A stretch of DNA of 64,000 bases from Miscanthus floridulus (Eukaryota; Streptophyta; Magnoliopsida; Poales; Poaceae), in the NCBI RefSeq assembly GCF_019320115.1, contig NC_089587.1:102636166-102700165 (forward strand), given 5' to 3'. This document shows, piece by piece, positions 32,089-44,699 of this stretch (the stretch's first letter is position 1; the number at the start of each line of letters is the position of its first letter). A program made the position numbers and the translations under genes. Below the pieces are notes generated by a model. The model ran no database searches, was not told the origin of the DNA, and saw nothing but the letters and a program-made list of their open reading frames with translations.

Positions 32089-32402
32089 TGGGATCCATGA
32101 ATCGGCAGGGTCGGTTGTGCCCAAGCTAAGTACAGTGGAACTTGATCTAGAATGTAGATGTAGGGGTGAAAATAGATACTTTTTTACTACTCCCATGTCT
32201 CTCTCGACTGAGTGTTTAATTTGGTGGTTCAAAATTATGATTTAATGGGATCCATGAATCGGCAGGGTCGGTTGTGCCCAAGCTAAGTACAGTGGAACTT
32301 GATCTAGAATGTAGATGTAGGGGTGAAAATAGATACTTTTTTACTACTCCCATGTCTCTCTCGACTGAGTGTTTAATTTGGTGGTTCAAAATTATGATTT
32401 AA
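32089..32402. repeat. Perfect 157-bp tandem duplication
   Basis: 32089-32245 and 32246-32402 each run from TGGGATCCATGAATCGG to AAAATTATGATTTAA. I see no mismatch between them. No frame or element boundary explains the unit. Confidence 0.93.
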
Positions 32403-32839
32403 ATTCAATCTTGACCCATCGTTTGCACGACATGCGCGAACGCTTGCGGGAGCTCGCGGTCGCGCGTAGTTGCTCCAAGCCAGAAGTTTTGCATCCATGC
32501 ATGACGCGCGCGCAACGGCCGGCGGCGGCCGGCCGGCCAGCCGCGTGGCACCTCGCATATATGCATAGTATAGTAGGTGTGGGCGCCGCGCGCGGCGTGT
32601 GCCTCCGTGCATGGGAAAGTGACGGCAGGAGCTAGCTCTAGGGCGCCGCTCATGCAGCTCAGAATGTGTCTCCTAAAGTGCGTCTATGTGTTTCGAACTA
32701 TCACAGACAAACGGGGAAGGACGTCACCTACATGGTCGCCTCCAATTAGACTCAGGTTTCAATAGATCCATCCATCTATGATGTGTGCAACATTAGAGAT
32801 GGGAAGATGGTAGTCGTCTCTCCAGACATCATATATGGA

Positions 32840-33490
32840 TGTTCACCCAAAACTCGTTTGTGATGTACGTAACATCGGCCTAGTTAAAGCTCATCTATGA
32901 TATGACGCTCTCCTATCACATACGGGTCTTTACTAGGGCCAGGAGTGCAACCAGCCCTATTTCATGCTCTCCTCATCGCTCATGCGGTCACTGGTAGCAA
33001 GAGGATGTTTAGGCTGCGTTTAGTTTGCGGAATGAAAATTTTTAGATGTCACATTGGATATTTTGGGATGTCGGAAGAGGTTTTTGAATACTAATAAAAA
33101 AAACTAATTACATAGCTCGTCTGGAAACTGCGAGACGAATTTATTAAGCCTAATTAATCTGTCATTAGCGCATGTTGGTTACTGTAGCACTTATGGCTAA
33201 TCATGGACTAATTAGTCTTAAAATATTCATCTCACGATTTTCCAACCAAACTTTGTAATTAGTTTTTTTCATCTATATTTAATACTCTATGTACGTGCCG
33301 TAAGATTCGATGTAATAGTTTAGGGTGAAAATTTTTAGGAACTAAACCGGACCTTACCCAAAAAGTCGTTTGTGATGTAGGTAACATCAGAGACGGGCCT
33401 AGTTAAAGCTCATCTATGATATGATGCTCTCTCCTATCACATACGGGTCTTTACTAGGGCCAGGAGTGCAGCCAGCCCTATTTACATAGG
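32840..33490. repeat. Direct repeat of about 115 bp flanking a MITE
   Basis: 32845-32962 and 33361-33483 share CGTTTGTGATGTA, CCTAGTTAAAGCTCATC and TTTACTAGGGCCAGGAGTGC. The MITE at 33012-33353 lies between them. The GAGACGGGCC-type motif looks like a CACTA subterminal unit of yet another family. Confidence 0.75.
33012..33353. mobile_element. Tourist-like MITE, 342 bp, TSD TTA
   Basis: Left end GGCTGCGTTTAGTTTGCGG; right end is the complement of GGTCCGGTTTAGTTCC. TTA flanks both sides (33009-33011 and 33354-33356). The interior matches a very common grass MITE family (TACTGTAGCAC, GAGACGAATTTATTAAGCC). Confidence 0.85.
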
Positions 33491-34490
33491 CCAGGCCTAG
33501 TTAAAGCCATCCACCTTTAACCAATGGTCAATGTTAATCGCTATTTACAGAGGTGGTTGACATATTATCTCTATAAATCAATTAACAGAGACGGACACCT
33601 TAAGCTACCAGTAACCTACTACTCAGTAGTAACACCTCCCTACCATTGCACCACACAGTCATTTGTGTGTATATATAGGATGGTATCTTTTTATATCACA
33701 AATTCATAATCTTGCATTGAATATTTTGGCTTCTAAATGAAATCAAACGAAAACAATTTTATCAAAAAGCTTTAAATCTTTTCAAGCACTATAACTTTTA
33801 TATATGAAGTGTCTCCTTTCAAGATTGTTTGCAAAATTCAAAAATTTGAATATCAAAATATGTGAATTTAAAACAAATATTTGAATTTTATCATCAACAA
33901 ACATGCAGATCAGGTCATCCACTGCAACTTGGGAATTAACTACATGAACATTCAAAGTCATTTGTAAATTTTAAATTTCAAAATCTATGAACTTAAAACA
34001 TTATATTTGGGACTCTACACAACTTCAAAAAAAAACATTTTCAACCTAACGGTTGTAGATTGTATTGGGAGCTACAACTTTGGTATATATATACCATGTC
34101 AACATGTAAGTGTATTTGAAACACAAAATTCGTGAATTCAAAACAATACTTTGGGACTAAACAATTTCTAGATCGTGTCAGAGAGCTACATTTTTGATAT
34201 ATTTGTCTTCATCCAACTTCATATGAAAAAGTTATGAATTATTTTTTATGCAATAATTTCCAGAGACGGACATGTTGTCCACTTCTGTTAATTGATTTTT
34301 ATCGATCGTCCCTTAGAATGATCGGTTAATAGCGATTTTCAAAGACGAGTACTTATTAAGGTGTCCATTTTTTTGAAAATCGATTTACAAGTGAGGCTCC
34401 GCCTGACCATTTACGGAGACGGTCTCTAGATGTGACCGTATCTGTTAATCAGAGAGGATGTCTTCTAAAATCATTTTTGTGGTTAGCGAG
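33490..34490. other. Degenerate transposon-like stretch, possible CACTA derivative
   Basis: ACAGAGACGGACA-type motifs near 33580 and complements near 34265 and 34440 (GGAGACGGTCTC) bracket AT-rich sequence. The right side ends TTTTTGTGGTTAGCG, which could be an eroded CACTA end. The left end was not located. Confidence 0.35.
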
Positions 34491-34807
34491 CACGGTGTGG
34501 TTTAACCTGCTGACATACAGTGCAAGAGGATAACAGTGTGAACGAATTTCTTCATGTCGGGCCATGCAAAAAGTTTTTTGAGACGAGGATAAGTCACTGA
34601 AAATCCGAAGTTGCCACCAATCAGTGTGTCAATGTGATGCTTTGACAATTTGCTGCAACCTGCAAGGCAGGATCCTAACCCATCCAAACTCTATATTTGT
34701 ATTTGAGCAGGCCAGACTGCAAGGAAAAGTTGGGTATGGCCCGGTGGTGACACAACCAGTTTAGTAATCTGGCATGTCGCGGCCCGAGCAGAGCAAGCAA
34801 CCCGTTA

Positions 34808-34930
34808 GGGCACGTTCGTTTTGCATGGAACGGAGGGCTGGAACCGATTCGGGCGGGAACGTAGCATTTTACACGATCAACTATCACCGGGAAGCGTTCC
34901 GGCCGGAAATCAGCGGAAACGAACGGGCCC
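34808..34930. mobile_element. Short Tourist-like MITE, 123 bp, TSD TTA
   Basis: Left GGGCACGTTCGTTTTGC; right is the complement of GGGCCCGTTCGTTTCC. TTA flanks it at 34805-34807 and 34931-34933. The interior is GC-rich, unlike its neighbours. Confidence 0.8.
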
Positions 34931-34980
34931 TTAATGATTTTTCGTCCCAGGGCCAGGTTTAAATCCTGTTGGCATGCACT

Positions 34981-35034
34981 GTGATGAGTTGGGCCAAAAG
35001 ATGTAATGTGATGAGTTGGGCCAAAAGATGTAAT
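34981..35034. repeat. 27-bp perfect tandem duplication
   Basis: Two copies of a unit starting GTGATGAGTTGGGCC and ending AAAAGATGTAAT, back to back. Confidence 0.9.
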
Positions 35035-35272
35035 GGGCCAAATATTTTTTTGTTTCTTGAGTGCTTGTCTCTACCAGTTCTTATTTTTATTTACTACACT
35101 GCTTAAGAATAAGTATTAGTAAATATTTATAAATTGTTTCTGCTGAAAACTAATATATCTTATTTGGTTAAATTGGAACTAACAGAAAAAAAATTAATAT
35201 AAGAAACTGATATATCTTTTTCTAATTAATGTTGTTTAATGAATACTTGTCAGATATGTTGATTTACTTTGA

Positions 35273-35560
35273 AAGGGCCTTTAGCGGTTTAGCCTAAGAG
35301 CCTCAGTAGCACCTCAGGTCCTGGGATCGATTCCCCGTGAGAGTAAATTTCTAGGATTTAATGATGTTTGTGCTTTCTGACGTTCTCGTCGACAGCGACG
35401 CGCCCGTGGTGACTTTGTCGATATCAAGGATTTGCCGGCCGGCTCAGTCTTCGAAAAATGCTCACAGGTATAGGGTTTGCATGTGTGCGCCCATAGGGGT
35501 GAGTGTACATGCTTTTGTGAGTGCCTTTGTTATACTATGTAATTCGCAAGAAGATATGTT
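35273..35560 (+). repeat. tRNA-derived SINE-like sequence
   Basis: The head has a tRNA-like B box (GGGATCGATTCC near 35328) after TAGCGGTTTAGCC. The body CGTGGTGACTTTGTCGATAT, GCCGGCTCAGTC, AGGGGTGAGTGTA is a pattern I associate with grass SINEs. No clean poly-A or target duplication was found. Confidence 0.5.
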
Positions 35561-35698
35561 GTTTTATTTTATTTCTACCCGATGACGATGTAGAATAGAA
35601 CTACTTAGGGTCATTTTGATGCACATTATTGTTTATTGATGTTTAATATATTTTTAGACAAAGATCTTGATGCTTTAATCACCTAAGACAAAAGACGA

Positions 35699-35735
35699 CT
35701 AGCCAGTAACCCCGCGCTTCGCGCCGGCAGCATAC
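35699..35735 (-). other. Possible Helitron 3' terminus
   Basis: On the minus strand: a hairpin GGCGCGAAGCGC with GC-rich flanks, then GGTTACTGG and CTAG followed by T. Helitrons end with a hairpin and CTRR and insert before T. The 5' end was not found. Confidence 0.35.
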
Positions 35736-36589
35736 TACATGACATAATTTAACTTTTTTTTTTCACGAAGAACGAAAGCACCAAGGTAACTTTAGAAACA
35801 ATGCAATATAGTGGTTACTCCGGTGGTTCGCAGGGGACACTAAACTGGAAATATATCACGTCATATGATTAGACATGGAACCAAAATATTAGTAAATTAG
35901 TTACAAATGGGTCCTTACCTCCTCCCTTCGAAGAAGGAAAATAAATTTAGTGTGTACAGGAATGTTTCAGTTGGATATGCAGACTCATTTCACTGTCGCC
36001 CAAAGAAATTGCAATGTTTAGCCAAAAAAAAAAGGGAAGCCACTAACACTGAAGGCAGTGTGCAAACAGCTTCCATTCTTGGACGGCAAATAAATTAGGA
36101 AACGTAATCCTGCTATTGTTTCATTTGGTAAGAAAAATATTGTTGTACCGCTATCAGCACAGACGTTAAATAAGTAGGGAATCCAAATGTTTTGAAGCGG
36201 AAATTCTAGAAGCCTAGTGGTTGTCGTACCACTTTGCAATGAAGGATATTTGGTAGGACAGTACAAATAAGGCAGAATAATAAACATGTAAAATCATAAT
36301 CCAAGAACGGATGCGTGAGTTGAGCAGCAAGTGGACAGTACGAGATTTTGTAAAGCACAATAATGATATTAAAGGTAACCAAGGTGGCAGAAAAAGGGAA
36401 TAGAGTAGAGCGTATCATATGTATGTAAAGGTCTAAGAAAAAAACTACTCAAGCAAGTAACAATATGTAATAGGCCAAAGGACCTAAAAATGTGCAGGTA
36501 CTGAAGTCTTTAATATTTTTATGTGCAATGTGCATATGAACTTATTTCTGCAAACTCCATTCTTCTGCTGAAATCACGCACGGAGCAAG
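35736..36589. other. Unassigned interval left of CACTA-3
   Basis: AT-rich with no domain-bearing frame. If the Helitron end at 35699 is real, this could be Helitron cargo, continuing to the right of CACTA-3. Confidence 0.35.
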
Positions 36590-36592
36590 ACT

Positions 36593-36859
36593 CGCTACTA
36601 AAAAAAAAACAATTTTTAGCGACGGTTTTTTTTAGGACGGCTCTAGTACCAACCGCTTCTACAGTGGGTGAGCTTGAGCTTGGGTCCCATGATTCCAGTC
36701 GCCCTCTACAAATCTAACAGTAGGGACGGCTGGTGATATGAGCCGCCCCTACAAATGAGGTAGATTTGTAGGGGCGGCTCACTCATCAGCCGTCCTACTG
36801 TTCGATTTATAGGGACGGCTCAATCACCAACTGCCCCTACAAATACACGTTGTATAAAT
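36593..36859 (+). promoter_or_regulatory. CACTA-3 5' subterminal array and TNP2 TATA box
   Basis: Motifs TAGGGACGGCT, GAGCCGCCCCTACAAAT, TAGGGGCGGCTC and CTGCCCCTACAAAT run up to 36844. TATAAAT follows at 36853-36859, about 9 bp later. The TNP2 start codon is at 37609, after an AT-rich leader likely to hold an intron. Confidence 0.7.
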
Positions 36860-37608
36860 GGCTGCAGCCCCCTTCTTCCTTCTTGGGTCACTCACTCCAA
36901 CCCGTAAAAAAAGATAGGGAGGCCTTGGGTACCTCCTAAAAATTGCTCTACTAAGGGAGAAGGTTTTGATCTCAAATCCTTTGATGGAGAGGTTGTAGAT
37001 GATAAGAAAATGCTATTCCATAATTTTTTGAAGTTTTAATGGTTGGTTAGTGAGTAATTAGAGTTTTGTATTTCTCTCTCTTCTATGGTGCTTGAGCTAC
37101 TTATGAAGCAAATTAGACCCATGTTTTGAATGTATTAGAGTAAATTAGGTAGGGGAACAAGATCATACCCTTATTTGATCCATATTTCTTAATTTTAGTG
37201 AACAATTAGTTAGTTTTATGGATGTTTCATGTGCATGTAGATCTAGATCTAGGGTTTGGTTTTTTATTAATTTTGTTTTTGTAAATTTATGTTTGATGAA
37301 ATTGGACTAGGGTTTGCATGAAAGATGTTCGGTAAAATATAATTGTTGCTAATTGTTGTCTTTAAAATTATTTATTATAATCAACAAATATGTATTTTAA
37401 TTATTTATGGATAAATGGGCATTAATTAATTTTTCCTCTACCATGGTGTGTTTGTATGCTTCATGTAATTATATTTGATTTATATTCATATATATCTGAA
37501 GTATATACAATTATTCTCAAGTAATTATTAATTTGATTCATTTTTATATATATCTGAATAAGTAGTCCTTTAATGTTTATTTTGTTGTTGTTGTAAAAGA
37601 TAGAGTAC

Positions 37609-38240
37609 ATGAACTCTTGGATGTATGGTTCGTTAAGGTGAAAGGCAGGTTTCCGTGAAGAGGTGGATAAATTTGTTGAAGCCGCAGAGAAGCATGCAAC
37701 GACGTTGATAGAGAATAAGGATATAATTATTTGTTCCTATAAAGATTGCAAGAACCATATGACATGAACAAATGTGAGTATCATCAGATCACATTTGATT
37801 ATGTGTGGATTCGTCATGGTAAAACGGTTATTGTTGACGACGAGGATGAGGAGGAATACGACGACGAAACCCTAGAATCCCTATCCCAATATTCAGCAGA
37901 GCTTGATGCACGAATGGATTTCGAGTTTAGCAATGAACAAGCTGGCGATGCTGGTGGTTGGGATGATAATGACAAAGATGGTGCCAATAATGATGGTGGA
38001 GCACGTGTCGGGGATGAAGATGATTTAAAGGACATAATTCGAGCCATTGGACCAGAAATTTTATTAAAGAGCCCGAAAGGTCTAGAAAATTTGGAACGAG
38101 TAAAAAAAGCATCAAAGGAGACTGTGTATGGTGTTGAAAAGGGCTGTTTGACATATTGGACATTGTTATGTTTTGTGCTTGAGCTACTCATCCTGAAGGC
38201 TAAGTACGACTAGTTAGACTGTAGTTTCAATGATCTATTG
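37609..38240 (+). pseudogene. CACTA-3 TNP2 transposase, N-terminal part (Transpos_assoc domain)
   Basis: ATG at 37609 gives MNSWMYGSLR, a stop, then FREEVDKFVEAAEKHA, IICSYKDCKNHM and IIRSHLIMCGFV: the transposase-associated N-terminal domain with its Cys-x4-Cys site. After a frameshift near 37800, an acidic stretch (DDEDEEEYDDETLES, GGWDDNDKDGANNDGG) leads to SFNDLL at 38232, where a solo LTR is inserted. The protein resumes at 41653. Confidence 0.85.
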
Positions 38241-41200
38241 TGTAGCACCCGGTTTTAAGAACAAAACCAGATACGCACCATATGTGAGCCCAGGAAGTCA
38301 AATCTCACATATAGTTACAAATAAAGGTAACATCAAAAGACAATGCTTAAATACATAGTGTATTAGTATAAAGATTATAACCTCATAGTATAGACGGCGG
38401 AAAGACGACTCCGATCTTCAGGTGAAGACTCCAAATCCACAGGGACAATTGACTGGTTGATCACAAGCCTAATTCCTCCAAACTCTAGCAATCTGGTACC
38501 CATCCGGGATTTTTATCCAAATAATTGAAAAATGAAGCAAGCGTAAGTACATGTTGTACTCAACAAATATAACATGGGGTTCATGAGGCTCAAAAGACTA
38601 ACACTGGTTTAACTGCGATTAGCTTTTAATGAGTCATGATTTTAGCAATTGGGTAGCAACAAAGTTATCATAAGCCCATAAACACATGATCAGGTAAACA
38701 CGAATAATGAATAGCATAAACAGTAATCATTAATGAGCATCTTCATCATCAGTATCATATGTGTTCATCATCATTATCCATTAGTGATCATCTATTCCGT
38801 AAGGGTTCCAAGGCCGCTCATGACCGTGAGCACGGTTGATATACCAGTTTTACACTCTGTAGAGATTGTACACTTTTACTGTGAGTCGTTATTTACCCTT
38901 TCGCCCGAGGCGGCCAACCTCTTGACCCACTACCAAGGAAGGTCGGCAGAGTTCACTATGAAGCCTTTTAAAGGTTCGTCTAACAAGTTAGGGCTGCTAG
39001 GTTTCTATGGCCTGCGAATGTAGGGCTCCCCTACCGACAGGCACAATGACGCGTAGCCTGTACACTAACAGACAGAGGCCGCACTATATCCAACCCGGAA
39101 CACACCCCTCTTGCACCATAAAGGTAACCTCTAACAAGCTAGAAAAGGCCCTCATACTGAGCTAAAGCTAGTGCCATATAGCCCTCATAGTTGTACTGTA
39201 AGTCTCGGATGATCACTTACAGATAAGTCCTTAGAGAGAGAAATCTAGAGCACCATAAACAGCCCAATGCTCCAGCCCCCTTGTTCCATGTTGCTAAAAA
39301 TCTTTTAGTGTTTATTGCATATACCATTAGTCAAGTTACAAGATCATAGTTATAGTTGAGCACTAGCATCATACTACCCAATGCAATAACCCAAAGGTAT
39401 CAAGGTACAGGGTAACAAAGTTCTAGGAAAATACTATGGTTGCCAAGGTAGACACATGCAGTATGAATTAAATGCTTAAAGGTGAATAGGTAACAAGGAA
39501 GATACCATGCTATACTTGCCTTAACTTACTTTTCCTCCAAAGCAATATGCTAGAAAGCCTTTAGTATTCAACTTTTAATCTTCTGCTTCCAATTCTCAGC
39601 TTCTAGTCTTCAGAGAACAACTTCTTAATCACCATGTAAACCTCACCGATTGACTGAACCATATATCACCACATAAGCATCCATACAATCATACATGAAG
39701 CAGACAATAGATCTAAATTAGAACAATACACCAAACATAACAAAAAATAGGTGAAAGAGTTTGAAATATGATTCTACGCATCGCTACGAACACACAGTCG
39801 CGAGAGGCACGTTAATCGGAGCTACGACTGAAAAGATACAACTACCGAGAGATCTACTCATAAAACTATTAGCTTCATGTGTCTTAATGGTATAAAGACA
39901 TATATAAGATATTTTAGAGATTATGATTTAAGTCAAATTTAGATTTGATTTATAAAACTAAAGTGAAACAAATCATATTCTATTTATAAAATCCAGTTGC
40001 ATAATTGTTATTTAAAATATGATTCAAACCATGAAATTCCAGTATTAGTGGCATGATAAACACTGTTACTAACACGTAGATCTTGACGCTATGAATCTAA
40101 CGCAACTTGAATGGACTAAAATGGATCTAAGATGCAGAAGATATGATTTAAACAAGATTTCTTTTAATTGAATAATAGATTAAATCTAATCACAAATTTT
40201 AAAAGTTGAAAACACATCTAACAGTAGTATGAACATGTAGGTTATGAAATTACGAACCTAGCGCAAGTTGAACGGATCAAATCGGAGTTAGAACGAAGAA
40301 ACGGTGGAGATCCATTATTGATCGTAAGTGGTGTATTTCTATAGTATTGTTGGATTTGTTTTTCTATAAGAAAACAGCCATAAAACATATACGTGATGTC
40401 ATGTGATGTCATCAAGCTAATTGGAATAGCTAACCGGAGCAGGGCACGTGCACGACATCAAGAGCTTAACCAAAATATAAAGGATATACATGCTTACATG
40501 GGGAACCTTCGCTTCCAGATAGAAGATTACGTTGCTAAGCTTACATACTCGTCATCCTTGGCGCTTGCTAGCTTGCATTATTGACATGCATGCACGGTGC
40601 TATTTGCTTGAAGGTTTGCATACGTTGCAGTAGGAAGACAAAGGACAACGTAGAGCAGGTTTCCAAGGCAGGGAAGCATAGGTCGGCTGCAGCCATTGCC
40701 GTCTGTCACAGACACGCTGGAGTTTCAGTCTAACAATAAGATCGGCGCAGTGGTAATGTCGAAGTTGAATTAAGAAACGAAATGTGGAAGACGCAGAGTT
40801 CCTCACCGATAACAGAGAAGCGGTGGATCGACGAAGCAGTGGATGGACGGTGACGGCCAGACATGGAGAAAAAGACGGCGACGGCGACGACGACGGCAAG
40901 GGAAAGAGGAGAAAAATATAATTTACTACACGAGGAATTTTCTAAACTAGGGGCTCTCCATACGGTAGTTTTGGTGTGCTTTGCCCAAGGGGTTGGTTGA
41001 TATATATAGAAAAAAAACTTCCCACATCCACGTCAACTAGCGATATGGTACTAATTGATGTTACTCCCTCCACATTTACTAATGGGCCTAAATAATCATT
41101 AAAGCCCATTAGTAAATAAATGCATGGGCCTTTAGAATTTATTAGGATTATTGCACATGGGCTTTGAGCGTTGGGAAAAATAAGAAATTTATTATTTTCG

Positions 41201-41652
41201 GAATTAATTAATTTCGTGGATAAAACAATTCTAGAAAAGTCTAGAATTGATATTTAAGCCACGAAAAATACTCCGAGACCTCTGAAAATTTGGGAAAAAT
41301 TCTCAGAGACACTTTGGAACATGATGAACCCAAATAAAGTATTTGGAGCTCATAAAAAGATTGTTGGGAACTTAGAACATAAAGATTAAGGTGAAGGAGG
41401 CATGAATTAAATTCTAGAAAGAATCTGGAAAATTCCTAGAGATAGATATTCGTCTACTAAACGTATAAAAAACACACATTTTGCACATAGAAACACGAGG
41501 TGCGACCGCATGAATGCAACAAACATGTTTCTACCTTATGATAAATTTTAAATTAATGAAAATTTTATTTTCCTATGTTTTTATGTGCACAAAAATTCAC
41601 AAATAAATCATTTTAACTCTATTTTCAAAAGTGGCAAATTTAGGGTGTTACA
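38241..41652 (-). mobile_element. Solo LTR, 3.4 kb, Del/Tekay-like, TSD TATTG
   Basis: Begins TGTAGCACCC and ends GGGTGTTACA, near-palindromic termini, with TATTG at 38236-38240 and 41653-41657. Long LTRs with TGTAACACCC ends are typical of Del/Tekay Gypsy elements. A TATATATA at about 41010 on the minus strand favours minus orientation. No internal domains or second LTR, so recombination probably removed the rest. It interrupts CACTA-3 TNP2. Confidence 0.85.
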
Positions 41653-44474
41653 TATTGCGTTTCCTGTCATGGGTGCTGCCATAACCAAACTCAGTTCCCG
41701 CCAACACATATTAAACGAAGAAGGTCATAAGTCCATTAATAATGGGGGTTGAAAAAATCCATGCCTGCCCCAACCACTGTATACTTTTTCGTGGCAAAAC
41801 GTTTAAGTCATTGGATAAATGTCCCCAGTGTGGGGCCAGCCGGTACAAGAACAATGACCTTTACGGTGGGGACGAAGCCTCCACGGGGAAAAAGAGGAAT
41901 AAGAAGGGTACAAAAAAGGTGGTACAAGAATCTCAGCCCCTAGAGGACACTCTATTAGGCAATGATGCAAAACAAAGAAGAATTCCTGCCTTGTTAATGT
42001 GGTACCTGCCAGTGACCAACCGCTTGAGACGTATCTTCCTAAACCCTAAAGAAGCCGCACTCATGACATGGTGGGATGATGAGCGCAAGGTGGATGATGA
42101 TAAGATTGCACACCCGGCTGATTGTAGTCAGTGGCAAAGGATCGATGAGAAGCACAAAGAATTCAGTGATGACCCAAGAAATATACGGTTTGGCTTGAGC
42201 ACTGATGTAATGAATCCTTTCAATGAGAGGATGAGCGACCAAAGCACTTGGCTAGTGATCTTGACCATGTACAATATCTCAACGTGGTTGTGTCAGAAGA
42301 GAAAGTACATTCTCCTCACTATTCTTATTTCTGGCCCTAAATAACCAGGCATTGATATAGACGTGTTCCTCGAGCCTTTGATGCCAGAAATGGAGAGGCT
42401 ATGGAGGCATGGGGAGCTGATATACGATGCATTCCGAAAGGAGGACTTCATATATAGAGCAATAATATTTGTTACTACCAATGATTACCCCGCGTAGTTT
42501 GTTTTGTTTGGACAGATCAAAGGGAAGATGGGATGCTTGGTTTGCTTGGATGGTACTACATGGGTGTTCCTGGATGCATCCAAGAAAATGGTTTACCTAA
42601 GGAACCAACACTTCTTAAAGACAAGGTATAAGTACCGCAGCAAATTGTTTTTTAGATTTTACGACAACACTCTAGAGATTGAAGCCTCTCTAGAGAGACG
42701 TCATAACAGAGAACACGTGTACAGAATAGTGAAAATATATGCGTTGTCTATGGAAAGAAGAATCCGGATAGGACAAAAATAGATAGAAGCACACCTCCTA
42801 TCAAAGGCGTGCCTTTTAAGAAATAATCGATCTTCTTTCAGTATCTGCCTTATTGGCCAGACTTGGAGGTCCCCCATGCCATTGATGCTATGCACATGCA
42901 GAAGAATGTCTTTGAGAGTCTCATTGCTACATTGATGAATACAGGCAAGTCAAAGGATGGTCTAAAATCATAGAAAGACATGGTGCAGCTAAACATGATG
43001 CCACAGCATCACCTGGTACCTGAGGCTAATGGAAAATACACTCTACCCGCGGCGTGCTTCAACCTAACACCAGAAGAGAAGAGAGCTATATGCACTTTTC
43101 TAAGGGGGTCAAAGTCTCGACTGGGTTTTCAGCGAATGTGAAGAAGCTAGTATCGATGAAGGACTTTGTCAATAACACACTTCAAGGCTCATGATTGTCA
43201 TATGATGCTGATAGTGTTTCTACCTATTGCAATCAGGGCTATAAAGCTAGAGTTCTTGAAAATGGCCATCACCCGCATGTGCTACTTCTTTTCGAAGATC
43301 TCATAGAAGACGATTGGCAAGCAAGAGCTGAGTGACCTACATAAATTTGTGGTGGAGACACAAAACCAACTAGAGATGTATCTACCTCCTGCTTTTTTTA
43401 TATAATGCCACATCTCATGATTCACATGGTTCATCAGATACAGGCACTGGGCCCTTGCTACTTGCATGAAATGTGGTCCTACGAGCGGTTTATGTCGGTT
43501 CTAAGTCAATATATGCATAATCGAGCATACCCAGAGGGCTCCATGATAGAGGGTTATAGTACTAAAGAAGTTGTCGAGTGCTGTCAAGAATACCTAAAAG
43601 TATAGAAAGGGATTGGTAAACCCGATTCTCGTCACAAGGGTAGGCTGGCTAGGAAGGCACCAGTGGTAGAAAAGTGTTCGTCGACCATGATTACAAAGAG
43701 GTAAGTCGAGCACATTATAGTGTCTTGTAGAGTACATAACTGATGCAACTGTACATTGATGAACACTTGGCTATCATTATGGCGGAGAGAAATGGTCGTT
43801 CAGATGATTGGGTCATGAAACAGCATAAGCAACGACTAACTACATGGTTGAAGGACCAAAACATACCGTCTGGAGAAACCATAGACTCTATTACCATCAA
43901 TAGGTTGGCAGAGGGGCCATCAAGACAAGTGACATCTTGGAAAGCTTATGACATCAATGGGTATACATACTATACTCACACAAAGGATAGTAAATGTGTG
44001 AACTAAAACAATAATGTTCAAATAGAAGCTCTCGATGGAGTGGGGTGAAAGATCCAATACTTTGGCATCATTGAAGAGATATGGGAACTTGACTATGATA
44101 GAGATATAACGGTGGCTCTATTTCAATGCCGCTAGATCAAACAACACCAACTGAACAAGATTAGATTGAGAGTCCTAGACCTTGAGAATCTAGGCTACCA
44201 AGATGACCCTTGGGTGATCGCTTCACATGTCGCACAAGTTTTGTATATGCCTGACCCATAAAGTAACAAGACAAAGCACGTGGTTGCCTCCGGGAAACAT
44301 CACATTGTCAAAGTTGATGGCGTGGACGACGTTGAAGCTTATAATAACTACGATGAGATGCCGCTATTCACAGACTTTCCTACGAAGATCAGTGTTGTGG
44401 AAAAGAACCTACCCAAAGACATATTGCCATGGGAACAAAAAGGTGTCAAGGGAAAAGTCGTTACAGCGGGCTAG
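41653..44474 (+). pseudogene. CACTA-3 TNP2 transposase, central and C-terminal parts
   Basis: Opens with EKIHACPNHCILFRGK and LDKCPQCGASRY (zinc-binding pair typical of TNP2). It continues through the Transposase_21 core (ALLMWYLPVTNRLRRIF, TWWDDERKVDD, FGLSTDVMNPF, KMGCLVC) and AIDAMHMQKNVFESL. DUF4218 is at 43405-43600 (MIHMVHQIQALGPCYLHE, YPEGSMIEGYSTKE). DUF4216 lies near 43900-44330. Many stops and frameshifts. TNP2 would cut and join the element ends. Together with 37609-38240 this is a full-length but dead gene. Confidence 0.9.
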
Positions 44475-44499
44475 CTAGTTGTTGAACATCGAGTGTTTG

Positions 44500-44625
44500 T
44501 GTAAGTGTGTGTGTTTATAAGACTTCATTTATGCATGCATGTGAGACTATATATTTATGTATGTGTGTGAGACTATATATTTATGTATGTGTGTGAGACT
44601 ATTTTATGCATGTGTGTAAGACTAC
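44500..44625. repeat. Short tandem repeat, unit about 31 bp
   Basis: Three copies of GTGTGTGAGACTATATATTTATGTAT-like units (about 44540-44615) with TG-rich flanks. Confidence 0.75.
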
Positions 44626-44699
44626 CCTTTGCAACATCCAGATGAATCTATTTCAACATCCACCCCATTACTACTAAAACTTTATGAAATCACTTAACA

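Noticed and set aside
31930..32653. Several frames around the 157-bp duplication
   Set aside because: Created by the duplication and GC-rich flank; none has a domain or splice context.
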